A stretch of DNA of 43,810 bases from Granulosicoccaceae bacterium (GCA_020629835.1 JAHDCO010000008.1:1-43810); one strand, 5' to 3'; numbered from the stretch's first letter, positions 1 to 9,561 are shown. Notes: generated from the letters alone by a model not told the origin. Program-made: numbers and translations.

Positions 1-497
1 GAACGCCCCGGGCCAACATCGCCTTGGGCTTTGCGTTGTTTCAGGGAGCGCTCCATAGCATCAAACAGGTATTGGTAGGTTAGCGGGGCTACCTCAGCAT
101 CCACACTGAAGCCGCGGAATTCAATCCGCCCTGAATCTACGCACAGACAATCGTGCAGCAAACCCACTGACGCGCCGAGCACAGACACATAAGCCGGTGT
201 AGATCGATAACCTTTGCCCACCTGACTGGTGCTGAATTCAGGCGTTTCCAAATCGGCTTCTGATACCCCAAAACGCTCCATCAGGGAGCGGCAGCGACGC
301 AGGGCTATCTCTGCCTCATGAGGCGACGCATCAGCCTCTTGGGCCATGGCATACAGTTTTCGTATGCGTTCGAGTAGTTTTTGCCGTTCCAAAACGTGAT
401 TATCGGTTGCTGTGCTAGGCGGAATCGCCTGTGCACCAAAGCCTACCTGAATCGCAAACACTTGACGTTGAACAGAATTCAGGCAAGCTAGTGCCAT
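1..497 (-). CDS. DUF2786 domain protein, 3' end beyond window
   Basis: Reading the minus strand from an ATG at 497 gives an uninterrupted frame to the window edge, so only the N-terminal 165 or so residues are visible. Residues 35-75 (LERIRKLYAMAQEAD, then SPHEAEIALRRCRSLMERFG) fit the DUF2786 motif of a helix, an HEAE-like turn and a second helix. This is followed by a longer alpha/beta region like that attached to DUF2786 in many proteobacterial proteins. The biochemical role of the family is not known to me. The gene diverges from the peptide-transporter operon with only about 50 bp between start codons. The frame stays open upstream of 497, so the start is not certain. Confidence 0.7.
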   Translation of the reverse strand, partial: MALACLNSVQRQVFAIQVGFGAQAIPPSTATDNHVLERQKLLERIRKLYAMAQEADASPHEAEIALRRCRSLMERFGVSEADLETPEFSTSQVGKGYRSTPAYVSVLGASVGLLHDCLCVDSGRIEFRGFSVDAEVAPLTYQYLFDAMERSLKQRKAQGDVGPGR

Positions 498-547
498 GGG
501 CGTATGCCCGTAACTCTCACATCCATAAGCTATAACTGGAGAAATGT

Positions 548-2137
548 ATGACCCGGAAGACTTTGTCTACCGCCGTCTTGATTGCACTCGCGTCGCAGGG
601 CGTCATGAGTGCAGCGCACGCTGAAACGCTGCGTTGGGCACGAGCGGGTGATTCGTTAACGCTGGACCCTCACTCACAAAATGAAGGTCCTACTCACACC
701 TTAGCCCACCAGATTTACGAGCCACTGTTACAACGTGACATGGCAGGTCAAGTCATCCCTGCCCTGGCTACCGAATGGGGCCCCACCGATGATCCAACGG
801 TATGGCGTTTTAAACTTCGGGAAGGCGTAACTTTCCACGGCGGTGAAGAATTCAATGCCGATGATGTTGTGTTCTCACTTGAACGCGCCATGATGCCAAC
901 CAGTGCAATGAAAGAACTGCTGTCATCGGTTGAAAGCGTAACCAAGGTAGATGACTTCACTATTGACATCACCACCACTGGCCCGAACCCTTTGATGCCA
1001 AACAACTTAACCAACCTGTTCATGATGGACTCAGGTTGGACCGTTGATAACGATTCTGCAGAGCCACAAGACATTGCTAACGGCGGTGACAACTTCGCTG
1101 CGAAAAACGCAAACGGTACCGGTGCTTACACATTAGTGTCTCGCGTTGTTGATGAGCGCACCGTCTTGCAAGCCAACGATAACTACTGGGGCAAAGGCAG
1201 CTTTCCGTTAGAAGTTACCGAAATTGTTTACACACCCATTCAATCCGCTGCAACACGAGTTGCTGCACTGCTTTCAGGTGAAGTGGATTTCATCCAGGAT
1301 GTACCTGTGCAGGATTTAGCGCGTGTTGATGAAACCGATTCGTTGAAAGTGGTGAAAGCTGCGCAAAACCGAACCATCTTTTTTGGCATGAACAGCGGTG
1401 CAGACGACATCGAATCTGATGACGTGGACGGCGCTAACCCGTTTGCGGATGTTCGCGTTCGAGAAGCCATGAACATGGCCATTAACCGCGAAGCCATCCA
1501 GCGCGTTGTTATGCGTGGCCAGTCCGAGCCAACCGGTGTCATCATGCCTCCGTTCGTTAACGGTTGGACCGAAGAGTTTGATGCCTACCCAGCCGCTGAT
1601 ATGGCTGCGGCCAAAGCTCTCATGGCGGATGCCGGCTACGGTGATGGATTCTCCGTGGTACTGAACTGCCCGAATGATCGCTACATCAACGATGAAGCCA
1701 TCTGCCAGGCCGCGGTTGGTATGTGGGCGCAGATTGGCGTAACCGTTAACCTGGATGCCAAGCCTAAGGCGCAGCACTTCCCATTGATTCAGAACAAAAC
1801 AACCGACTTCTACATGTTGGGTTGGGGTGTACCCACGTTCGATTCTGAATACATCTTCAACTTCCTCGTGCACAGCACCACAGATGATCGGGGTTCGTGG
1901 AACAACACCGGCTATTCCAATGCCGATGTAGATGCCATGATTGTTAGCCTGGCCTCTGAAACAGACCTTGACGCTCGAAACGCAACCATTCAGAGCATCT
2001 GGGAAACCGTTCAAGCTGAAACCATCTACTTGCCTATTCACAACCAGATCCTGAACTGGGGAATGAAAGACAACATCAGCTTTGACGTACAACCTGAAGA
2101 TCAGCCTCACTTCAAGTTCCTGACGTACGCAAACTAA
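548..2137 (+). CDS. dppA: Peptide/opine-type ABC transporter substrate-binding protein (SBP family 5)
   Basis: This is a periplasmic solute-binding protein of the DppA/OppA class that delivers peptides or related small molecules to the permease pair encoded downstream. It has 529 residues, the normal family length. A signal peptide covers residues 1-25, with cleavage after AHA. The mature N-terminus (LRWARAGDSLTLDPH) and the segment with VWRFKLREGVTFHGGEEFNA are typical of SBP family 5. The ATG at 548 follows a GGAG-type ribosome site. The gene heads a five-gene operon and is separated from the first permease by a strong hairpin, as is common for binding proteins made in excess. Substrate cannot be read from sequence; dipeptides, opines, nickel or glutathione are all possible, so the symbol names the family only. 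Confidence 0.88.
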   Translation: MTRKTLSTAVLIALASQGVMSAAHAETLRWARAGDSLTLDPHSQNEGPTHTLAHQIYEPLLQRDMAGQVIPALATEWGPTDDPTVWRFKLREGVTFHGGEEFNADDVVFSLERAMMPTSAMKELLSSVESVTKVDDFTIDITTTGPNPLMPNNLTNLFMMDSGWTVDNDSAEPQDIANGGDNFAAKNANGTGAYTLVSRVVDERTVLQANDNYWGKGSFPLEVTEIVYTPIQSAATRVAALLSGEVDFIQDVPVQDLARVDETDSLKVVKAAQNRTIFFGMNSGADDIESDDVDGANPFADVRVREAMNMAINREAIQRVVMRGQSEPTGVIMPPFVNGWTEEFDAYPAADMAAAKALMADAGYGDGFSVVLNCPNDRYINDEAICQAAVGMWAQIGVTVNLDAKPKAQHFPLIQNKTTDFYMLGWGVPTFDSEYIFNFLVHSTTDDRGSWNNTGYSNADVDAMIVSLASETDLDARNATIQSIWETVQAETIYLPIHNQILNWGMKDNISFDVQPEDQPHFKFLTYAN

Positions 2138-2160
2138 ATTGCAATTTGTCGCTTGAAATC

Positions 2161-2197
2161 CAACACCCCACCCCGCTTTCCGCGCGGTGGGGTGTTG
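2161..2197 (+). terminator. Hairpin between binding protein and permease
   Basis: A 12-bp perfect stem, CAACACCCCACC at 2161-2172 with its complement at 2186-2197, lies 24 bp after the stop of the binding protein. No T tract follows. It is therefore better read as an mRNA-stabilising or partially terminating hairpin that lowers expression of the downstream permease and ATPase genes relative to the binding protein. Confidence 0.7.
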
Positions 2198-2253
2198 TGT
2201 TGTAAACTGCCAGCCGTGATGCGACAGCGGTAAATGTCATGAGGCTAGATTAA

Positions 2254-3234
2254 GTGTTCGCCTACATTATTCGGCGCCTGTTTCAAGGTGCCCTAGTCCT
2301 CGCCATCGTTGGCTTCATCGCTTTCTGCATGTTCCGCTTTATTGGCGACCCCTACGAAAACATCCTCGGCCAAGACGCCACCGTTCAGGATCGCTTAGCG
2401 TTAGAGGAGCGTCTGGGGTTAAACGACCCCATACCCGTTCAATACTTCAAGTTTTTAGGTAATGCCGTTCAAGGTGAATTTGGGGTGTCCTACCGTAATG
2501 GTATTCCTGTCGCTGAAATGATTGCTCAGCGCCTGCCCGCAACGATTGAATTAGCCGTGGTGTCTGCAATCTTTGCCGTGGTACTGGGCGTACTGTTTGG
2601 TGTGTACACCGCCATCAATCGTGATGGGTTTTTGGCAAACTTCATCATGACGTCATCGCTCATCGGCGTCTCACTACCCACGTTTCTTATCGGCATATTG
2701 CTTATCTGGGTATTTGCGGTTGAATTAAAAATGCTGCCGTCCTTTGGTCGCGGTGAAACGGTAGATGTGTTCGGTTGGAAAACCGGTTTACTCACCGCCT
2801 CCGGCTTAAAGTCATTAATCCTGCCGTCCATCACTTTGGGCCTGTACCAAATGACGCTTGTTATGCGCCTGGTGCGTTCAGAGATGCTGGAAGTACTGCG
2901 AACCGACTACATTCGCTTCGCTCGCGCCCGAGGCCTGGCGCGCCGCGCAATCAACTTCGGTCATGCACTTAAGAACACTCTGTTGCCGGTGGTCACGATC
3001 ATCGGCATCCAACTCGGGCAAATCATCGCCTTCGCCATCATCACCGAAACCGTTTTTCAATGGCCAGGGGTTGGCTTGTTGTTCATCAACGCGGTAAATT
3101 TTGTTGACGTGCCCATCATGGCGACCTACCTGCTGTTAGTTGGCACCCTGTTTGTGCTGATCAACCTGGTGGTCGATTTGCTGTACGTCATTATCGACCC
3201 CAGACTGCGGCTAGACGGCACGGAGGCACGCTGA
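2254..3234 (+). CDS. dppB: ABC transporter permease, DppB type
   Basis: This is an inner-membrane permease subunit of the peptide importer, 326 residues, with about six hydrophobic segments beginning at residues 8-28. The EAA loop that contacts the ATPase is visible as EMLEVLRTDYIRFARARGL near residues 210-228. The C-terminal ETVFQWPGVG motif is diagnostic for DppB/OppB proteins. The start is a GTG at 2254 preceded by GAGG. The next permease begins on the last base of this gene's stop codon, so the two are translationally coupled. Confidence 0.9.
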   Translation: MFAYIIRRLFQGALVLAIVGFIAFCMFRFIGDPYENILGQDATVQDRLALEERLGLNDPIPVQYFKFLGNAVQGEFGVSYRNGIPVAEMIAQRLPATIELAVVSAIFAVVLGVLFGVYTAINRDGFLANFIMTSSLIGVSLPTFLIGILLIWVFAVELKMLPSFGRGETVDVFGWKTGLLTASGLKSLILPSITLGLYQMTLVMRLVRSEMLEVLRTDYIRFARARGLARRAINFGHALKNTLLPVVTIIGIQLGQIIAFAIITETVFQWPGVGLLFINAVNFVDVPIMATYLLLVGTLFVLINLVVDLLYVIIDPRLRLDGTEAR

Positions 3235-4154
3235 TGGCCAGTTCCCGTTTAGCTCGTTGGTGGCAATCGGATGTCATGTGGTCGTGGCGACGTTCACCGG
3301 TTGCGATTGTATCCACGCTGCTGTTCTTCGCCTTGGTAGCAGCCGCAGTGTTTGCCCCCTTGGTAGCGCCGTACACACCGTTTGATCCGGCCTCATTGAA
3401 TCTTATGGATGGCTTTACCGCGCCAATGCAGTCGGGTTTAGGTTCAGGCAATATGTACTGGCTGGGTACGGACGATCAGGGTAGAGATATTTTTTCTGCC
3501 ATTTTGTATGGCATGCGGCTGTCGTTGTTTATTGGTGTTATGGCTGTGGCGTTCGCTGCCTTTTTAGGTATATCCCTGGGGTTAATCGCCGGGTATTTTG
3601 GTGGTTGGATTGATGCCATCATCATGCGCATTGCCGATATTCAGCTAACGTTTCCATCCATCCTCGTTGCCATGTTGATTTTCGGCGTTGCTCGCGGTTT
3701 GACACCACCCGAGCTAAGGGATCAGATGGCCATCTATGTTTTGATTTTATCGATCGGTTTATCCGACTGGGTGCAATTTGCACGTACCGTTCGAAGTTCT
3801 GCCATGGTGGAAGCGCGCAAAGAATACGTACAAGCCGCACGACTGATCGGGCGCAGCCCATTCGTTATATTACGAAAACATCTACTGCCTAACGTGATGA
3901 GCCCCGTGCTGGTTATTGCCACCATCTCGCTAGCGTTGGCCATCATTTTAGAAGCCACGTTATCGTTCTTAGGTGTGGGCGCGCCACCTACCAAACCCTC
4001 ACTCGGCACACTCATCAGCATTGGGCAAGACTTCTTATTCGCCGGTGAATGGTGGATTATTTTATTCCCGTCTATCACCTTGTTGGTGCTGGCGCTATCG
4101 GTCAATTTATTGGGCGATTGGCTTCGCGATGTACTGAACCCTAAGTTGCGCTAG
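3234..4154 (+). CDS. dppC: ABC transporter permease, DppC type
   Basis: This second permease of the heterodimeric membrane channel has 306 residues. It shows the DppC/OppC pattern: an N-terminal transmembrane helix, the short soluble stretch containing WLGTDDQGRDIFS, then five more helices. The EAA loop is EARKEYVQAARLIGRSP near residue 190. Its ATG overlaps the upstream stop (TGATG) and the ATPase gene begins 2 bp after its own stop, so it lies inside a tight operon. Confidence 0.9.
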   Translation: MASSRLARWWQSDVMWSWRRSPVAIVSTLLFFALVAAAVFAPLVAPYTPFDPASLNLMDGFTAPMQSGLGSGNMYWLGTDDQGRDIFSAILYGMRLSLFIGVMAVAFAAFLGISLGLIAGYFGGWIDAIIMRIADIQLTFPSILVAMLIFGVARGLTPPELRDQMAIYVLILSIGLSDWVQFARTVRSSAMVEARKEYVQAARLIGRSPFVILRKHLLPNVMSPVLVIATISLALAIILEATLSFLGVGAPPTKPSLGTLISIGQDFLFAGEWWIILFPSITLLVLALSVNLLGDWLRDVLNPKLR

Positions 4155-4156
4155 CC

Positions 4157-5143
4157 ATGACTGAACACACCTTATTAGAAGTTAAAGACCTCAAAGTACA
4201 GATCCCCACACGGCGTGGTGTACTGACTCCGGTTAATGAAGTGAGCTTTACCATTGGTCGCGGAGAAATCGTTGGGGTTGTGGGTGAGTCCGGTGCCGGA
4301 AAATCCATCACAGGCTCCGCCATCATCGGTTTATTAGATCGACCAGCGCGCATCTCCAGTGGCAGCGTGACCTTACAAGGCGAAGTCATCAGTGGTCTGA
4401 ACGAAGAACAGCTTCGGCGCGTTCGAGGCAAACGCATTGGCACCGTTTTTCAAGACCCACTCACGAGCCTTGACCCACTGATGTCCATTGGCGATCAGCT
4501 CAGCGAAACAGCCATGGCGCACTTAGCCATTAGTCGCGAGGCAGCTCGCGAGAAAGCCTTACAAGCGTTAATTGATGTAGGCATACCGGCGGCAGAGTCT
4601 CGTCTGGATGCGTACCCCCACGAATTCTCTGGTGGTATGCGCCAGCGTGTGGTCATCGCGCTGGCACTGATCGGCGAACCGGACCTGATCATTGCAGATG
4701 AACCCACCACCGCGTTAGATGTATCCGTACAGGCGCAAGTGTTAATGCTACTAAAGCGCTTATGTCGTGAACGCAATACCGGCGTTATGCTCATTACGCA
4801 CGACATGGGCGTGATTGCAGAAACGACCGACCGAGTCGTTGTACTCTACGCTGGCCGTGTGGCTGAAATTGGCAACACCGAACAGGTTTTAACCTCAGCA
4901 AAACACCCGTATACACGCGGTTTGGTGGGTGCAACCCCAAACCCTGCCAACATGGACGGAGATAACGCCCGGCTAAATCAAATCCCAGGTTCCATGCCAG
5001 GGCTATTGGCACTGCCTACGGGTTGCCCGTTCCACCCGAGATGCAGTGAAGTTATGCCCGTGTGTAAAACCGAGCAACCAGCACTGACCCCGTTAGGCGA
5101 CACCACCATTGCCTGCCACTTGGCAACGGAGGCATCGGCATGA
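4157..5143 (+). CDS. dppD: ABC transporter ATP-binding protein, DppD type
   Basis: This is the first ATPase of the importer, 328 residues. It has Walker A GESGAGKS at residues 43-50, Q-loop FQDP at 99-102, signature FSGGMRQ at 158-164 and Walker B LIIADEP at 178-184. The C-terminal extension contains the GCPFHPRC...C cysteine motif found in OppD/DppD proteins, some of which bind an iron-sulfur cluster. The stop overlaps the next start as ATGA. All key nucleotide-binding residues are intact, so it should be functional. Confidence 0.92.
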   Translation: MTEHTLLEVKDLKVQIPTRRGVLTPVNEVSFTIGRGEIVGVVGESGAGKSITGSAIIGLLDRPARISSGSVTLQGEVISGLNEEQLRRVRGKRIGTVFQDPLTSLDPLMSIGDQLSETAMAHLAISREAAREKALQALIDVGIPAAESRLDAYPHEFSGGMRQRVVIALALIGEPDLIIADEPTTALDVSVQAQVLMLLKRLCRERNTGVMLITHDMGVIAETTDRVVVLYAGRVAEIGNTEQVLTSAKHPYTRGLVGATPNPANMDGDNARLNQIPGSMPGLLALPTGCPFHPRCSEVMPVCKTEQPALTPLGDTTIACHLATEASA

Positions 5144-6123
5144 ACGATTCACTGATTAGCGTGCAATCCTTATCTCGGGTATTTGATGTATCCAAGCCGT
5201 GGTTAAACCGTGTGCTATCCGGGCAGAAAAGGCAAACACTGAAAGCGGTGGATTCAGTCGACTTCACCATAGAGCGTGGCACCACCTATGCCCTGGTGGG
5301 TGAAAGCGGCTCCGGCAAATCCACCATCGCTAAAATGCTGGTTGGCTTATTAAAACCCACCTCCGGCCGCGTGCACATCGACGGGGTTGATTTAACCAAT
5401 GCCAGCGCGGCTGACATTGCCAGTACCCGGAAGCGCATTCAAATGATTTTCCAGGACCCCTACGCCAGCCTTAACCCTCGTTGGCGTGTGCGCGATATTG
5501 TGGGTGAACCGATTGACGCGTTTTTAAATGTTAGCGGCGCTGAACGCACCCGGAAGATCGATGAGCTACTTGAAAAGGTGGGCCTGTCCAGTAAAGACGG
5601 CGCAAAGTTTCCGCATGAATTCTCCGGTGGGCAAAGGCAACGCATCGGCATTGCCAGAGCGCTGGCTTCAGACCCGGAATTCATTGTGTGTGACGAACCC
5701 ACCTCTGCGTTGGATGTTTCGGTACAAGCGCAAGTATTGAACTTGATGAGAGACCTTCAAAGGGACTTAGGTTTAACCTATTTGTTTATCACACACGACT
5801 TAGCGGTGGTTCGCTACATGGCCGACCACGTCGGTGTGTTGTACCTGGGTCGCTTAATTGAATCAGCCCCCAGACAAGAGCTGTTTGATTCGCCAGCACA
5901 CCCTTACACACAAATGCTAATCAACGCAGCACCTCGCGTAGATGGCTTTGGGCGAATGCACGAAGCCGCCGATGGTGAAATACCGGACCCCATATCGCCA
6001 CCCTCTGGGTGTCACTTCCATCCGCGTTGCCCGCAACGGTTGGATGCTTGTCGTATAGAAGTGCCTGTGGTTCAACATACCGGGCGGCGTGCAGTGAGTT
6101 GTTTGTTGCATGGGCAGTCATAG
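5140..6123 (+). CDS. dppF: ABC transporter ATP-binding protein, DppF type
   Basis: This is the second ATPase of the heterodimer, 327 residues. It has Walker A GESGSGKS at 54-61, signature FSGGQRQR at 161-168, Walker B FIVCDEP at 181-187, and the C-terminal GCHFHPRC cysteine motif. It starts inside the stop codon of the previous gene and is the last gene of the operon. The following gene is on the opposite strand, and no clear terminator is visible in the 24-bp gap. Confidence 0.92.
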   Translation: MNDSLISVQSLSRVFDVSKPWLNRVLSGQKRQTLKAVDSVDFTIERGTTYALVGESGSGKSTIAKMLVGLLKPTSGRVHIDGVDLTNASAADIASTRKRIQMIFQDPYASLNPRWRVRDIVGEPIDAFLNVSGAERTRKIDELLEKVGLSSKDGAKFPHEFSGGQRQRIGIARALASDPEFIVCDEPTSALDVSVQAQVLNLMRDLQRDLGLTYLFITHDLAVVRYMADHVGVLYLGRLIESAPRQELFDSPAHPYTQMLINAAPRVDGFGRMHEAADGEIPDPISPPSGCHFHPRCPQRLDACRIEVPVVQHTGRRAVSCLLHGQS

Positions 6124-6146
6124 CGGCTAGCACCGATAAACGGACG

Positions 6147-6839
6147 TTAAGGGCTTTCTGCCTGTACGACAGTAATTAAATCAAGCACAGCGTTATCACC
6201 AACCGCTATGCGATTTTCCGTATGCCGAGTCATGTATAAGTACTCAATGCTAATTGAGTCTGGAATCATGTTTCTGATACGCTCTGTAAGCATGAATTCA
6301 CCATCATCCATAGCTCGACATACGATAGCCGTGTTTACAGAATCAGATGAATAAGCAATGCCCAGGTAAATACTCGAATGAGGGTTGTTTGAAGCAACCC
6401 ATTTATGGATCTGATCTTTCGAAACCACGGCATACGATGAATTTAGGATCTGTTGGGTACCCATACTGGTCACTATCAGTGGCTCTATATCAGGTAACGA
6501 AACTTCACGAATACCAGGGAACGCATCCCCGGGGATGTTAACCATTAAATCATCAGGTTGTTCGATGGATTCATACGAATACTGGTAATTCTCATCCGAA
6601 CCTAACTTATACATCTCTTGGAAGTATCCCTCGCTGTCAAAAACTTCAAGCACCAGCCCTGCACTGATGGGAGTGTGCTTGAAAGATAAAGCGTCAAGCA
6701 ACTCATTAGACTCAAAATACTCCCCAGTATCCAACTCGCCTCTTTCGGAAACGTAGCACGTATCAAATGGCAGGCCTATTTCAGATTTGAACTGAACATA
6801 CTCGGTAGGTGGAGATATTTCTACAAACGAGGCATACAA
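6147..6839 (-). CDS. Unrecognised protein, probably lacking its N-terminus
   Basis: A 230-codon frame with no family I recognise. The sequence is acidic and mixed alpha/beta in character and has no membrane segment. The only start that opens the full frame is a TTG at 6839, and an in-frame TAA lies a few codons upstream (6864-6866). No signal peptide or good ribosome site precedes it. Near the same point (about 6835) a plus-strand gene tail begins, so this may be a real gene whose 5' end was removed by a rearrangement. It is clearly more AT-rich than the neighbouring transporter operon. It could be a pseudogene or a short native gene. Confidence 0.4.
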   Translation of the reverse strand: MYASFVEISPPTEYVQFKSEIGLPFDTCYVSERGELDTGEYFESNELLDALSFKHTPISAGLVLEVFDSEGYFQEMYKLGSDENYQYSYESIEQPDDLMVNIPGDAFPGIREVSLPDIEPLIVTSMGTQQILNSSYAVVSKDQIHKWVASNNPHSSIYLGIAYSSDSVNTAIVCRAMDDGEFMLTERIRNMIPDSISIEYLYMTRHTENRIAVGDNAVLDLITVVQAESP

Positions 6840-7140
6840 AGAAAGAATTGAGTGGCTGTGTGATTATTTTTCGATAAGTACCCCGGCCTGGGCAATCCCA
6901 AGTAATAAGAAAACCGAAATTTCAAGATTACGTAATAGCTCTTTTCACGAAGGGCTCATCGAAGACTATCCTCTTGGATTCTCCTTCTTAACTCAAAGCT
7001 CTCCAAGCGCTGGCTCTAATCTGCTCATGCAAATGCGCAATTTGGCTTCAAGATTTGTCGTCGCTATTCTATTAGGAAATATAAATGATTATATTAAGAG
7101 TCCTTATGACGGAAGAATGCCGCATTTGATAAAAATCTAA
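6796..7140 (+). pseudogene. 3' fragment of an unidentified gene
   Basis: The plus frame is open from the TGA ending at 6795 to a TAA at 7138-7140, about 114 codons, and has no ATG in its first half. The predicted peptide has ordinary protein composition (for example FHEGLIEDYPLGFSF and GNINDYIKSPYDGRMPH). It stops one base before the stop codon of the glycerate kinase pseudogene on the other strand. Tail-to-tail packing of this kind supports a true gene end rather than chance. I cannot name the family. Confidence 0.35.
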
Positions 7141-7141
7141 A

Positions 7142-8325
7142 TCAGAAAGTAACATCGACACCTAATGGTTCCATGAACTCGACACCGATTTTAAAAGTAT
7201 CGTTATCGACAAAACCGCCTTTATCATTGGTAGGCCCGTCGGAGCCATCGGTACCACAACATAATGCCTGCCAGCGTGCGGCAACTGCTTCAGCCCCCGT
7301 GGTTCTCAATTACATTTCCTTCAACAGCTACAATGCAAATTGCTGATTACGTCCACCGCGACCGGGGGATTCGGGTAATAGCATCGCTGTCTCTCCACCC
7401 CAAATATAAATACCTTTCGATTGATTTGGGTCTGTCAGCGTCTGAGCTATCTTAAACGCCATTTTGGTGACGTCACCAGTTAGTATCCCATCGTCTTGTT
7501 GAACGACGAGACCTTTCGATTGAGCACGGTCTGCCGCTGCACTACAAGCAATTTTATTGGACGCTATAATTTGCAATTTGATCTCCGACCAGATTGGTGA
7601 ATCGCTGACAGGTGCACTGCTGCTGCCACGCTGATAATCCTTTATCCAATCCGGCAATGTACTGGTAAATTCGGTGGCATGACCACCAGTAGCTGATTGT
7701 ACCAGCAATCCCGCACCGATCGATTCCAGAACATCACCGGGAACATCAGATATCAGCAACTGCAAGGTAGCTTGAGGCCCGAGAAAATTGACCAAGCGAT
7801 CACCTTTGATCAATGACAGAGATTTTCGAACCGTATTCATCATATTGATGTCCAGCCCTACCGATAACAAATAACGATTAACTCTCTGCAGATTATTTAG
7901 TGATAAATCGGGGACCAGCTATAATACCAATGAAGAGGACCCGCCTGAAATCAAAACCAGAAGACTGCTATCATTTGGCAAGTTTTGCAAAAACTGTTGC
8001 AAGTATAAACCTGCTTCTAACGATCTACTATCCGGCACGGGATGCGCAGATTCCATGCATTTGCAGCGACCATCATTTTTAAGAGTGTCGTCGATATGTC
8101 CATATTTAAAAAAACCAGTGCTCGACTCAGCCGAGCTCCCGATGCATCAATGGCCCCATGCATCATAGAAGCAGCCGCTTTGCCGATAGCGATGACATGC
8201 ACATTTTCAGCGCTGAAGTTTTGTAGAGCTTTGAACGTCGCAATATCACCTGCTACAGCTGCAACTGCCGAATCAAACAAATCACGTAGCACTAGCAATT
8301 CGTTACTATCATCTAGGTTGCTCAT
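7142..8325 (-). pseudogene. Glycerate 2-kinase (MOFRL family), frameshifted remnant
   Basis: Pieces of one MOFRL/DUF4147 glycerate kinase lie in order in different frames. The N-terminal part from ATG 8325 carries HVIAIGKAAASMM. A middle part around 8030-7870 carries LLVLISGGSSSLV followed by an in-frame TAG. The part at 7870-7328 includes LLISDVPGD and WGGETAMLLPE...GRGGRNQQFAL. The C-terminal tail contains LCCGTDGSDGPTNDKGG, ending in TGA at 7142. At least three frame changes plus stops separate them. In the living family this enzyme phosphorylates D-glycerate to 2-phosphoglycerate. The fragment follows the LacI gene on the same strand, so it was probably the last gene of the catabolic operon and has since decayed. 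Confidence 0.85.
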
Positions 8326-8549
8326 TCCACACCAGAGCAGACAAACTCGGAAATCGTCCTTTGAGAAATCATAAAAAACATAGTGAACTGACTCGGTCTG
8401 GAAAACGAGTCGATTGGGTAAAATAGAATTATCCCACTCTCCCTTTGTTGATACTTTTTAATTAGCATCACCTGAAGATCCACCGAGCGTAGTTTCGGTA
8501 CATTAAACTTATGTTCAAACTGGTTTGCAGGCCCGATATCAAACAACGG

Positions 8550-9554
8550 CTAGCGCGCACTCGAAGCACGCCGAATGAGTGAAACAGATAGACGAGCAAT
8601 TGGGTCAGGTATCTTTCCATCATTCATCCAATCCAGCATACTTTTGGCCGCAGTTTCTGCAAATTCCGGGATGTTGCAACTTACCGACGTCAAAGATGGA
8701 AAACTATCGCGACAGTCTTCAATATCATCAAAACCGACAACTCGAATGTCATGGCCCACGCGTGGGCCATGCTCTGCACAAGACGCCAATACACCCAGAG
8801 CAACCAAATCGTTAAAGCAGAGTATTCCATCAACGCTGGGATTTCTGGAAGTTAGCTCAATGGCGGCAGATCTTCCAAACTGCCGTGTCGCTTGCCCGGT
8901 AAGAATGATTGGATCTATTTTATTTTTTCTCAATACTGATAAATAGCCACTCATTCTTTCACGAGTCACAGGCCGACCCTCTAAACCTCCAAGAAACGCA
9001 ATTCGTCTACACCCCGTTTCAATCAACTCTTTCGTCGCCAACACACTACCGAGTTCGTAGTCGGGAGCAATAAACGGAAATAGCGAACAATCCTCATTAA
9101 GTCGACGAAAGACCTGAATGGTTGGTACTGCTGCCGTCTGAAGCGCGCAGATTGTCTCTTTTTCGCAACCGTACGCTGGGGAAATGATCAATCCGGAAAC
9201 ACCATGTTCGATCAAAGAGGCAATTGTGCGCGCTTGCAATTTCGGACTTTCATCAGTGTTCGCAATGACAGTTGCATACCCTTGTTCAGCCAAACTCATT
9301 TGTAGTGATGCTGCAAACTCAGTAAAGAATGGGTTGCGCACATCGTTGATGACCAACCCAATCAAACCAGATGATGCCGACCGTAAGGTCGCAGCTGAAC
9401 GATTGTAGACGTAGCCAATCGCTGCCATGGACTTGCGCACAGCAAGACGCGTCGTATCCTTGACCGTGTCGCTATCTTGTAAGACCAAACTAACAGTCGA
9501 CTTGGACACACCAGCATGCTTAGCTACATCAACTATCGTAGGACGTCGTGCCAC
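8550..9554 (-). CDS. LacI-family transcriptional regulator
   Basis: A 334-residue repressor with the N-terminal LacI helix-turn-helix (TIVDVAKHAGVSKSTVSLVL, residues 5-24). The hinge segment follows, then a periplasmic-binding-protein-like sensor domain (GLIGLVINDVRNPFF near residue 65, and a VDGILCFNDLVALG motif). It starts at a GTG, 7 bp after the DUF993 gene. It lies inside the operon it probably controls. The two TGGAACGTTCCA palindromes at the operon promoter match the AACG/CGTT-centred sites that LacI-family proteins bind. Autoregulated repression relieved by a pathway intermediate is the likely mode, by inference. The effector is not evident. Confidence 0.9.
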   Translation of the reverse strand: MARRPTIVDVAKHAGVSKSTVSLVLQDSDTVKDTTRLAVRKSMAAIGYVYNRSAATLRSASSGLIGLVINDVRNPFFTEFAASLQMSLAEQGYATVIANTDESPKLQARTIASLIEHGVSGLIISPAYGCEKETICALQTAAVPTIQVFRRLNEDCSLFPFIAPDYELGSVLATKELIETGCRRIAFLGGLEGRPVTRERMSGYLSVLRKNKIDPIILTGQATRQFGRSAAIELTSRNPSVDGILCFNDLVALGVLASCAEHGPRVGHDIRVVGFDDIEDCRDSFPSLTSVSCNIPEFAETAAKSMLDWMNDGKIPDPIARLSVSLIRRASSAR

Positions 9555-9561
9555 GTTAAAT

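Noticed and set aside
1316-2110. Long minus-strand frame of 264 codons inside the peptide-binding protein gene
   Set aside because: It lies wholly opposite a clear SBP family 5 gene with an intact signal peptide and family motifs; it shows no recognisable domain.
8322-8546. Minus-strand frame between the LacI gene and the glycerate kinase remnant
   Set aside because: It starts at a TTG without ribosome site, has no family features, and lies in a decayed stretch. It probably does not code.
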